From Climacium dendroides (lineage: Eukaryota > Streptophyta > Bryopsida > Hypnales > Climaciaceae), in NCBI GenBank assembly GCA_950106755.1, contig OX467087.1, forward strand, positions 24,308,047 to 24,372,046: 64,000 nucleotides of DNA. The letters run 5' to 3'. Positions 13,111-23,543 of this stretch are shown piece after piece. The notes below the pieces were generated by a model that was not told the DNA's origin, ran no database searches, and saw nothing but the letters and a program-made list of their open reading frames with translations. The translations under genes were made by a program, and so were the position numbers. Every line of letters begins with the position of its first letter. Positions within the stretch are counted from its first letter, which is position 1.

Positions 13111-13581
13111 GGCCAGGGTGAACATAACATTGCTAACCAGCTTGGTTTCGTCCCCCCCAAGTGGAGGTATAATTCCCTCCTATATACCTGGGGGGAGAGT
13201 TTAGTTATAATGCTGCACAAGTCATTGGCTGGGCAGAGGTGATGTAGCACCAAGTTGTCAGAGCTCGGTATGTCATTGGCAAGGCTACTGTTGAGGGCTC
13301 CTGATTTTTGGAGAGCAAAAGGGTCCCCCCAGGGAAGGTTAATAATGTTATGAATTGACCCCCTCATTGCCCCGTTTTACCCCTGGGGAAAACGCTGTGG
13401 AATTTTTTATTTGCAATCAGATGATTTTTTTTTGTAGATTCTGAATTCAGATTTGCAATCAGCGGCCCCAAATTAGGTAGGGGCGGTGTTGAAATATAAA
13501 AATTCATGGCCAAAAAAATAGGGGGCTTTTTTTCACAATTAACCCTGGCCAGGGCAACGAGGGGGTCAGTTCTCCCTGGCC
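13111..13581. mobile_element. GGCCAGGG-family element with TIRs and likely 10-bp TSD
   Basis: The left end GGCCAGGGTGAA and right end TCTCCCTGGCC are inverted. AGATGGAACC (13,101-13,110) precedes the element and ATATGGAACC (13,582-13,591) follows it, a 10-bp direct repeat with one mismatch. Duplications of this length are typical of Mutator-like elements. The left arm is broken by a 230-bp insertion. A clean copy lies at 49,233-49,492. Confidence 0.8.
13123..13352. mobile_element. MITE family CATAACATT, copy 1 (nested)
   Basis: The inverted ends are CATAACATTGCTAACC and GGTTAATAATGTTATG. A second copy lies in opposite orientation at 40,414-40,644. Removing this copy restores the left end of the host element, as seen at 49,470-49,492, so the insertion point is well defined. 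The duplicated target appears to be very short (AA, perhaps GAA). Confidence 0.85.
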
Positions 13582-13599
13582 ATATGGAACCTAATACAA

Positions 13600-15625
13600 G
13601 TGGTTTTGTATTTTTCCAAGCATTTTTGAATTACTTATCAATTTTCAAAGAGTAAGGACATAGGCACCTATTTGTGACTGTAGGTCTGCCCAAATCCATC
13701 CACTTGCAACTTGTAAAGAGATGCGCAGAAATCAAAGGCTATGATTGGCTCTTGCAATAGAAAAATATTTCTTTCATCGATGCATTCAATTGCTAAAGTG
13801 GTTCATTCAAGGATCACGTCATCTCCATTCTCCCCCCTGAAAACTAGGGTCCATCTAAAGAAGAGGGTTTGTTTTACAACACACTACCTTAGACCACGAA
13901 GCGATGTTTGGTTTTGGTTTTCGGACAAATGGTTATGTGGCCTTTCTTTCAAGAAGGTTTTGAGTTTCATGGCTCTTTCGTTGTGGGGGTGAATTGAAGG
14001 AGGCCAATTTTGAGCATGCAATTTTGACTATGTAATTTTTGTATGTAATTTTTGTACGCAATTTTGGTATGTGCCAAGTGGCTTTGCACAATGGATGAAA
14101 TGAGGTTTTGGAAAAATTATGGCATTACAATGTGCAAGGCATTTTTTAACACATTTACCTACTTTTTCTCCTATAGGCTTGAAGCTATCCATTTTTTTTG
14201 GAGGAAATTAAGCATTTGGTTACCTAAAAAAACATGCCTTGCTATAGGAATGAAAAACTATCCAGTGATGAATTGGTGCCAATTCCACCCCCTCATATTC
14301 ATCACCATCTGCTCTAAAATCGCTTAACTCCTAAAGTCCTAAGGTTTTTTTTCCCATCAAATCCTATTTAATTCAAAACTGCCAATTCTATTGCAAAGAG
14401 CAAAAAACTTTGAAATTTATTTTTCTTTGCAAATCTAACCATAGGATCTTGTACTATGCTAGTATAAAAATGTATGGAAAAAGTTCATAAACTTTGACTA
14501 TGTAGATTGCAAGATATTTGCATTTGAAGTGAAAAAAACAAGTTAAGTTCACACCTTAATTGGCTAGATTTTTTTACTTTAAATCTTCTTATCATAAAAT
14601 TTTTGCACTTTTGATTTTGATTTTCTAATTTTTTTTATTGGTAAAGAATTGAATTGAGAATCCAGAAAAAAAATTCAACAAATAAACGCTGAATTTTCAC
14701 TCATTAAAAAATTATTAAATAGAAGTAGGTTCACAATTGAAGGGATAACAAAACTATTGATCGCTCTAAGATGGAATTGAAACACAATAATCCCAATAGT
14801 GAGATTGTTCTAACAAGCAAACTTAACCCTAATTAACAATTTCTTTTTTTTTAATTATAAAAATTGCATTCAAAAAAAGATTCTACAAGTGTTTGTTTTT
14901 TCAAAAAGATGCTTAGATTGTCCAAAAAATAAAGTTTGTCCATAACTTTCTCATCACTAGTCCAAATGGAATGAATCAAAGCTTCAAATGTAGACAAAAA
15001 TATAATCTTTGAGAAAAAATGTATAAAATTAAAAAAAATTCAACTTTTTTGTGATTTTTTTTGGTTTGCCCCTCGAGTTGCTATTTGGACTCATGGTGGC
15101 ATAACTTTTGTTTTTTGGCACTGATTGAAATGAAAATTATATTCCCCAAAAGCTAATCTACTTTTCTATCTTCAAAAAAAAGTTCAAAAAATCTTATCAA
15201 AAATTGAGATCACACCAGCCTGCCCAAAATCCCAAGAGTCCTCGGTAGGGACTTTGGGACTTTAGGGGTTACTTTGACACACTTACTACTGGTGCTTCTA
15301 CCTTCTGTGGACAAGCGGAGGCTGAGCCGGCTGCATGAAGGCTATTTGAGAAGCATGAATGAGCCTCATGGGAAAAGGTAAGCTTTAGTGAGTGTACCCA
15401 TCCCCACCCACCCCCCTTTATATGATATGGGTACCTATCATGGCAATTGGTGCGACTACTATTAAATAATGGTTGGATGGTCCAACCATGGACTTGAGTA
15501 GTATGTAGTGTTGTAAGCTTATGATGAGAGTTTGGTGGGTTTTCTAGATTTACATATAAGTTTCAAGTTTGAACCATTCCATTTTGATTAATGAGTTGAA
15601 ATCAAAGATATGTAGAGTTTTTATT
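13600..15625. other. Intergenic stretch, no gene seen
   Basis: AT-rich sequence with short unremarkable open frames. I see nothing that supports a gene or a clear transposon boundary. Confidence 0.5.
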
Positions 15626-15639
15626 TGTAGATAGTTATG

Positions 15640-15956
15640 GGCAATTTCATTAAGATGGTGAATTTCCGCTACTTTGGCAGTTTTTACAGTTTAGAGTGGG
15701 CGGTCTGAAGTGTACAAAGGCCCCAAATGTCTGAAATCTATAACTTTTTTAGATGTGTGAAATCGACATCTGTGATAGATGTCACTTTTGCAATTCAGAT
15801 CGTGCGGCTTGAAATCTATAGTAGTCGTAGATTTCTCAAATCTATAAAAGTCCAAGAATCCAAGAAACTATACCTATCCTAGATGTCATTTTTAGAATTC
15901 AAAGCAGGCGGTCTGAAAATGGCACATGGAATGCTGCTATTTTAACGAAATTCCCC
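15640..15956. mobile_element. MITE with GGCAATTTC-type TIRs and 9-10-bp TSD
   Basis: The left end GGCAATTTCATTAA and the reverse complement of the right end GGGGAATTTCGTTAA match imperfectly. The direct repeat ATAGTTATGG lies at 15,631-15,640 and 15,957-15,966, giving a 9-10-bp target duplication, which points to the Mutator-like group. The interior repeats diverged blocks of the type AAATCTATA and CCTAGAT. Relatives: 40,810-41,103 and 52,040-52,326. Confidence 0.82.
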
Positions 15957-17191
15957 ATAGTTATGGATTCTCTCATTAGATGAAATTTGAGGCCTCAACA
16001 TGGCTGTTTCAGGCCCATTTTCAATTCTGTTCCCACAGCAGTAAAAGAATGTGGCCAGTTGTCAGAATTTAAAAAAAAATTAAATTAAATTAAAACTTTT
16101 GAAATGCAAAAAAATAAAATAAGTAAAGGGATTTTTTTTCAAAAAATTAAGTGGCACGGTCTCCATCATGTCGGACTGCGCAACTGGTACTGTTCCCATG
16201 CAATCGAGACAATTTTCAGAGCCTGTGAACTTATAGTCTTCTTGAGCCCTTAAATTTCATATAATGACTTTAAATTAAACTTTGAAGTTCTTTATTTAAA
16301 TCAATTTTTTATAATATTTTGAGAAAAATAAAATCATAGGATATAGATTGTTTATTACAACATTACAACCATTGAGATTGGCATTTTTCAATTTCATTTA
16401 ATTGAATTCTCAATGATTTTGTATTTTGAATCATTCTCTACTTTCTACATACTATTTTTTTCCCATTTGTTGTACATTTCTAAATGATCTAAATTTTTTC
16501 AAGTATGTACCTAACTTGCCTTGAAGAACAAATCCAAGGAAGCACCACCCTTTTGGATATTTTCTCATGCAAATGTGCCCTTATGAAGTGCAGCTACCTA
16601 GTTTTCCATAGGGCCAAAAAAGGATTTTGGTCACTTCAAGCACTAATATAATGATATCTTGCAATCTACATGGTGAAAATTTCCTAATTATTTTCCACAC
16701 CTTTTCAAACTAGTGTACTAACAAATGCACAAATCAATAAAAGATTCAACATTTTCTATGAAAATTTTTTGTGCACAATTTCTTGCCAATTGGCTACAAC
16801 CAAAGAATGTTGAATGTTTTTTGTGAAAAAAATTTTCATTTTTTTCTGGTCAAAACAACAAGATTGTTGCTATTTTTAAAGACCAATAGCCAAATGTTAA
16901 TACCTAGGTATCACCTACTTTTGATACAAATATCACTAAGTATCACCCAAGTATTAATCACATGAGTATAAAAGGAATTCTTGTCCACTTCTCCAATTGA
17001 TTGAAAATGATAATTATAGAAATCACCGACAATTTCATATGATGGTTGGACCCACGACACCTTTTCAAAATATTACTTATGTTTCAAAATATTACTTATG
17101 GCCTTTGGAGTTCACTCACACTTCTTGACTTACTTTAGACGTAAGGCATAATTGAAGGCTCATATCGGGGTTCAACAATGGTTCTACCTAC

Positions 17192-17482
17192 CACGGTTGT
17201 CATATCGGACGGAATCTCACTGTTCACGGGCAAAATTGGACCGATTAGGGTTGACCGGCTGCGAACTTCAAAGGCTTATAACTTTTGCAAAAATACTTCA
17301 AATCGGGCAAATGAGATGTTTTTAGGCATCTACAAAAATTGTAGATGCCTAAAAACATCTCATTTGCCCGATTTGAAGTATTTTTGCAAAAGTTATAAGC
17401 CTTTGAAGTTCGCAGCCGGTCAACCCTAATCGGTCCAATTTTGCCCGTGAATAGTGAGATTCCGTCCGATATGACAACCGTG
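17192..17482. mobile_element. Foldback element: 144-bp arms, 3-nt loop, 8-bp TSD
   Basis: The left arm (17,192-17,335) is the reverse complement of the right arm (17,339-17,482) with about one mismatch, around the CTGTTCACGG block. Only three A separate the arms. The ends read CACGGTTGTC and GACAACCGTG. The direct repeat CTACCTAC flanks the element (17,184-17,191 and 17,483-17,490), as expected for an 8-bp target duplication of a hAT-like MITE. A transcript through it would form a very long double-stranded stem. The open frame that spans it is a by-product of the hairpin. Confidence 0.92.
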
Positions 17483-17596
17483 CTACCTACCCTTTAGTAT
17501 TTGGGTTAGATTTAATCATATTTGGATTCATTTTGAGGTTCTTACGAATAGGGTAGGGTCCTCCATCATTCAGTGGAACAGAAAAAGGCCCTCCTG

Positions 17597-17835
17597 TGCC
17601 ATATTTAACTACTTTTGGACTTTGCAAAGTCCAAAATTGGTAAAGGGACATCTAAGACAGTTGTAGATTTTGATTTCTATAGATTTTAGGAATCTAGATA
17701 TGATATAGATTTTGGACTAGGTGGTTTGAAAAATGTACAACAAGTTTAGATTTTAGATATCTATGACAACCAGAGATCTCCCGTTGGACAAAGTCCAAAA
17801 TTCCCTGAAAAGTCCAAAAGTAGTTAAATATGGCA
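17597..17835. mobile_element. MITE family TGCCATATTTAACT, copy B
   Basis: A 239-bp copy almost identical to 12,360-12,601, with perfect inverted ends of at least 25 bp. The low divergence suggests recent activity of the family. No clear target duplication was seen. Confidence 0.92.
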
Positions 17836-17839
17836 TTGA

Positions 17840-18990
17840 CCTCTTTGTTTGTTTCAGTAGTTTCTCCGGCTTTTGCCGATCCTTGGTCTCATCTCTTCAT
17901 TGTCCAACTCTTGGGCATGGTTTTTGTTTTTGTTTCTTTTTTATAACGCAATGGTTCCTTCCATTTGTTTACCCAAAAAAACACACAAAAAAACCCCTTA
18001 AAACTGGATCCAATAGACAAGGATTTGACCGACTGACCCGCTCCACATTCCTAAACAACGCTCTGTACGGAATTTACTGTACTGGGAGTCAGTCCCACCA
18101 TCCCAGATGCAAGGAAAGGCATTTTTAGAAAGGCACTTTTAGAATGGCCATGAACCCTTTTTCATTTGGGCACAAAAACCAGTTGCAAAAGAAAAGAAAA
18201 AAGAATCACCCAATGACCCCATCTACTGATGACCTTGGTTGTAGGTAGCATTGATGCTTTTCAAAAAGAATAAGCCTCTCCATTGTTTGAACAATTTGAG
18301 TGTCTGGAGAATTATTATTCTTGCTTTTTGAAGGCCTTTCCTCAGGTAGATCACATCTAAACTATCATACCACGTAAACTATCATACGCACTGGAAAGTT
18401 ATTTCGCCTGAGGAACGTTCGCAAGAACCAGCGCAACTGAATTGTAAAGTTCGATCAGCTGGCGGGGGAGAGTCGACGACAAATGGCCACGGGGCCGGCA
18501 CTTCAACGAAAGACACGTCGCAGAGACTTCGCACGTCACTTCCCCCATCTAATGCGGCGTAACAGTCTTTCTCTTCAATATAACAATTCAGTTGTGAATT
18601 CACATGCACGACTTTTTGCAGTAACAGGAGCTACTGTACAGCACGTCGAGATTTAGCTTCAAGGACTCCTTGTTTGTCAAGTCTGTCACGAGCAAGCTCC
18701 AGTGCACAGGTACTGTACAACATTTGCTTAGCAGTTCTGTGGAGATTGAAGAGATTTAAGGAAGTTGGCGCTTGAACGTCGTGGTTGTGATCAGGTCGTG
18801 CGTGCAATATTGTCTTGCAGTGAGCGTTTCGATCATGAAAATTGCTTTTGTGGAAAATGGTCAGAATGGGTTTGTTTGTTTGGTCGGTTGCATGGACGGT
18901 GGTTTAGTACTATTTGCATTTCTTCGATCGAACTAACGCTGCTGTGTGTATTGTGAATTTTGGACAGTGTTGTGTGACGAATCTGCTAGA
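17840..18990 (+). promoter_or_regulatory. Upstream region and 5' leader of the CAD-family gene
   Basis: From about 18,390 the sequence becomes less AT-rich and continues so to the ATG at 18,991, as expected of a plant 5' leader and proximal promoter. I could not fix a transcription start. The block 17,860-18,130 has an open frame of 121 codons without recognisable motifs and is not called as a gene. Confidence 0.4.
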
Positions 18991-21900
18991 ATGGGTGAAG
19001 CCGCCGGAGGTACCGAGGTGCTCGGTTATGCCACTAAAGACTCTTCAGGACATCTGTCTCCCTTCATGTTCACGCGCAAGTATGTACAGTCGGGACTCTC
19101 AAGCTCAATAGCTCATAGTTTCAGTTTCCAAACGTAAAATCTTTGAGATTCAAGTGCCCTGGGCTCTATTAATTTTCATGAGAACTAGGTGCGGATTCTG
19201 TAGGGCAACTGAAACTATGCCAATCTCCCAATGCGAGGTTAGCTAGAATGAAGAAAGCCACTAGCAGTAAATGCCTGGGTAATATGATTCCAAGTATGTT
19301 CGCTAATATATCAATATCATACAGTCTCATTCTTTTCTTTTTACCCTAAAGCAAGCGGCGGATTCACAGAACTGCGTACCAGCATGACCTCTCCCGTTCT
19401 TCGAGTAAGAGTAAAAGCTTCTTTTTGTTTTTGTTTTTCTGACTCTCGATCGTGTGCGCGTTGCAGGCCCAGGGGTCCCGACGATGTAACTTTCAAGGTA
19501 CTCTTCTGCGGCATTTGTCACTCCGACTTGCACCAGATGCGAAACGATTGGAAGAATTCGAAGTACCCAATGGTGCCTGGACACGAGATCATCGGCACCG
19601 TCACGGAAGTGGGTTCCGGGGTCACCAAGTTCAAAATCGGCGACACCGTGGGCGTGGGATGCATGGTGCTCTCGTGCTCGGAGTGCGACTCCTGCGAGAA
19701 AGGCTTGGAGCAATACTGCGAGAAAGTCATTTGGACGTACAATTCGGAGTACCCTGAAGGCAACGCCACTCAGGGCGGATACTCCACCATCATGATGGCC
19801 GACCAGAAGTAAGCCTCTCTCTCTCTCACCTCGCGATTTTCGTCAGGATGAAAAGCACTCTGTCTCAATCTCAAGGGATATAATTTACTTTAATGTCAAA
19901 TATTATTGTAGCTCTTTTAACAAGGAATCCAAATATGCAATTATAAACATGAAACGAATATTTGTTGAGGATAATAATATTGAAAAATAAATTGTATAAT
20001 TTTTTTTTAATACATGTATCATGGGCCACGTCTCATGGGTCATGGGTCATGGATTTGGGATCATGGGTCAAGGTACCCAACTTTAGAGGCTTTTTAATAA
20101 AAGATTTAAGATTTTTATAAAATTATAAACCAAACACTTCATATGAATTTAATTTTAATTGGAGGAAACTTCTTGTTTCTTGTATGGATGTTTTAAAATG
20201 TATAGGTGCTTCAATTCTTCATATGTATTTTGAAGTTTTTTTTTGTAACAAGTAGGCTACTCAACATTTTCTACATCTTGTTTTATTTAATTTATTCTTC
20301 ACCTATCTTTTTGGTCCTTTTGATTTGGTATAATTTTTCACCAAATTTTTATGAAAGGCATCCTCTAAGCCGTATTAATGCGGATAACCCTGCATATAGA
20401 ACAAGAGTTGTATACTGTTGCTATTTCACAACACTTTTGTCCCGGGGACGCATGAGAAATCCAAAGAATTCGTCGGTGGAATTTTTGAAGTACTGCATAG
20501 TCTCTCATCTCGGGATTCAAGCCAGGATGAAGTACTCTCTGTCTGTTTCAGAGCGCATTTCCGAATCTAGAGAGACAAGAGTTGCCGAAATGCCCATCTA
20601 TGGAATTTTTGAAGAATTCCAAAGTTGTTGTCCAGTTTTCCAAACTTGGCATTCAAGTCAGTATGAAGTACTCTGTGTGAGAGCCTTCTCTCGAATTCTG
20701 CCAATATCGCGTGAAATCGCACTAATGCAACGAATATGACCATCTTTCAGGTTTGTGTTGCACATTCCGGAAAATTTGCCGAAGGCTGCCGCGGCGCCGC
20801 TGTTGTGCGCGGGGATCACGGTGTGGAGTCCCATGCAGTACTTCGGCATGACCGTCAAGGGCGCACGGTTCGGCGTGGTGGGGTTGGGTGGATTGGGCCA
20901 CATGGCAGTGCAATTCGGGAAAGCCTTCGGCATGCACGTCACCATTTTCAGCACGTCGCCCTCCAAGGAAAAAGAGGCTCGGGAGATTCTGGGCGCCGAT
21001 GATTTCGTCGTGAGCAAAGACGCAGAAGCCATGAAGGTACGAACCCCTAAATTGCACCCTCAGACTCGGTTTCTCCCCACTCTCGAGTGGATCATTTAGT
21101 CTCTAACCTTTGTCAAATTTTTGTTAATTTTTGCACTATCGTTTGCAATGTTCTTCACTGATTCTGGCGGTATGAAATCTTCCACTATCTGAATAATATT
21201 TCCCTCAATGTGACCGATCGAATCAGTCAGTTTATTACCATGAAATCTTGATCTCGTGGCCCTGATTCTCCGAATTTTTCAATCGCGTCGGAAGGCATTT
21301 GGATTCTTGCGTTTGCAGAGTTGTAATTAGGTAGAGACCCCATTAGCAGTACAGTTCATCAGAGGTTCCATTGACCGAACATATGAACTTCGATTTGTGC
21401 TGAGTGTGAAAATACGTAATCTATTTCATTTGTTGCAATGGGTTTTAATTTTAGCACAGAAGAAATGTGCAAATTTGAAAGATTTTGCAAGTTTCTAGTT
21501 TTTTTACCGTAGGAAATGGTGTAAAAGTGAATGAAACCTCTCCCTTCACAGTACGGTTGAAGGGCTATATACTCGATCTTTTTGTGGTTGTGCTTGAGGG
21601 ATTGATTGGGACGTTGCAATTGCTTGCAGGCGAAAGCGAAGTCGATGGATTTCATCATCGATACAGTGGCAGCGAAGCACCCAGTGGATGCTTACCTCGC
21701 CCTGTTGAAGACGAACGGGAAGATTTGCTTGCTGGGCTTGCCGCCGAATATGGAAATCACGCCTTTTAATCTCACTGCAGGTACATATTGCAACAACTTC
21801 GTTTTGTAGAATTGGACATCCCTACTGGCTTGGAGTGGGTCTGGCCGGATATGTATGTGCTTGCTTGCTTGCTTGCTGAAGAAGTTACAGCGTTTGTATA

Positions 21901-22209
21901 TAGCGTCGTCTATGATTTGTTGTACCATTTGGATCACCGCCAATTCAACGAAACGGATTTGCTTGTGATGATTTCTTGGGATTCATTCATTGCTTTTGCT
22001 GTACCCATGCAGGGCGAAGAACGTTGGCCGGAAGTACGATAGGCGGGATCAAGGAAACCGCTGAAATGCTGGAGTTTTGCGGCAAGAACAACATCACATG
22101 TCTGGTGGAGACGCTGCCGATTTCGGAGGTCAACAAGGCCATGGAGCGTCTGGAGAAGAACGATGTGAAGTATCGGTTTGTTTTAGACTTGAAGACGCTT
22201 CAGCATTGA
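18991..22209 (+). CDS. Cinnamyl alcohol dehydrogenase family, 5 exons, 354 aa
   Basis: Zinc-dependent medium-chain alcohol dehydrogenase that would reduce hydroxycinnamaldehydes or related aldehydes with NADPH in the cytosol. Exons by frame and GT-AG sites: 18,991-19,079, 19,467-19,808, 20,751-21,036, 21,630-21,780 and 22,013-22,209; they join in frame into 354 residues, the usual family length. Catalytic zinc ligands are Cys47, His69 and Cys163; structural zinc ligands are Cys100, Cys103, Cys106 and Cys114, at the same numbers as in Arabidopsis CAD5. The nucleotide-binding loop GLGGLG is at 188-193, and Ser211-Ser213 with Lys216 fits NADPH preference. Residues 58 (Trp), 60 (Asn), 286 (Asn), 289 (Ala) and 299 (Ile) differ from the lignin-type CAD pocket, while Cys95 and Trp119 are kept. 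A broad-specificity or SAD-like enzyme is therefore likelier than a dedicated lignin CAD. The substrate is inference; the family call is firm. Confidence 0.95.
20470..20710. repeat. Diverged 125-bp tandem repeat in CAD intron 2
   Basis: The block TGGAATTTTTGAAG occurs at about 20,477 and 20,602. In both copies it is followed by a segment of the type GGATGAAGTACTCT. A weaker third relative is near 19,840, so part of this 942-bp intron grew by local duplication. Confidence 0.6.
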
Positions 22210-22663
22210 AGAGCGAACGAGCGAGCGAGCAACCTTAGATTTCGAATGTGATTTTGGAAGAAGAAGAAGACTAGTGACTGTAGGTTTTCACAGCCACGTG
22301 AATAATAAGTGTGTTTGGGTTAGTTCTACTAACTATACCACATGCATGGATGTATCATAGATAGTGTGTGCCACTGGCTATTTGTTTGATATATTCACGG
22401 AGTTACGTAGTTCATGACGAGCTTAAGAAATGGCAGACACTTTTTTTTTAGTACTGATAAGAATCGACTGTTTTGATTGAGTTCTTATATTGAAGCAGTG
22501 ATCTGATTTTCCTGTTCTGTGGACACACGATTTAATGTAAAATTGATCCATCGCATATTGCCTGTTTTGGACGGTTTCAATGTGATACCAAGTTGCTAAA
22601 AACTTAAAAACATTCAAATGATTTGAAAATAATCTCAATCTCTTGAAACCTACACAAAATAAG

Positions 22664-23055
22664 GTAGCTGACCCATTTCCAACCACTTACGCAATTAGGC
22701 ATATTTGGAGTGAAGTTTTTTTGAGTGTGGAGTTTTTTCCATGTACTGAAATAAAGTTTGGAACGATGGTATATTTTTCCAGAAAAAATAACATACAAAA
22801 TATAATTATTATGAATTTTTTAGTGAAAGACTTTCTTTGACTTGTAATGGTGATATAGACATTTCAATTTTTGACCATAGGTTGATTGTAAAATCCACCA
22901 AGGGTTGTTTGCAATATTCATAGCTTTACAATGAATCATAAAGTGGGGGAACTCCTCAAACTCTACCACATCTTCATAGAAAGAAAGTACAACTTCATGG
23001 AAAGAAAACAATCTATAGATTGGAAATGAAGTAATGGTTGAAAATGGGTCAACTA
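22664..23055. mobile_element. GACCCATTTCC-family element, uninterrupted copy
   Basis: The inverted ends are GTAGCTGACCCATTTCCAAC and GGTTGAAAATGGGTCAACTA; the length is about 392 bp. The interior matches 12,060-12,703 in opposite orientation, apart from the MITE inserted there. It lies about 450 bp beyond the CAD stop codon. Confidence 0.8.
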
Positions 23056-23291
23056 CTATAGTAAAACTAGGTTGTTCTATACTAATTTCTTGACATTAGA
23101 CACTATATAAATATTTTTTGTTATTATACAAGAATGCATTATTTTTGAATTAGATATTGTTATAATTGGAAATTATGTACAAATGGAAAGATTTGAAGAA
23201 ACAATTGCTAATTTTCATGACTTGTAAAGTAACTTTCTTGGCATAAGGTAGTCTAATTGTTAAAGCAATCTAATTTCACTATTTTGTGTAG
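23053..23291. mobile_element. Second copy of the CTACACTAAATAG MITE
   Basis: In reverse orientation this matches the element at 1,064-1,316, including the ACTATATAAATAT block and the terminal CACTATTTTGTGTAG. It is more diverged and abuts the preceding element. Confidence 0.6.
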
Positions 23292-23543
23292 ATTTGATAT
23301 AGAGCCCAATTTTCTAAATGTAACAATTTGGTGAAACTAATGAAAAATATTGTGCCTAATATCATTGCTTGTATCTAGAATTTCTTCCATATGCCTTATT
23401 GGTAACCTTGGAATGTTGGGTTGGTAATTGGAAATCATCATTTTTGATACCTAATCATTTACTTAAAAACAGTCACACCAGGAACACTCATTGAAGATGA
23501 AATACTATGCAAGACTTCCCCTTGTTACACAAAAAATTTAATT

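Noticed and set aside
17178..17429. 83-codon frame
   Set aside because: It runs through the perfect hairpin, so its sequence is fixed by the inverted repeat and not by coding.
19327..19769. Minus-strand and shifted open frames over CAD exon 2
   Set aside because: They overlap an exon with clear zinc-binding motifs and show no motif of their own; they are shadows of the real frame.
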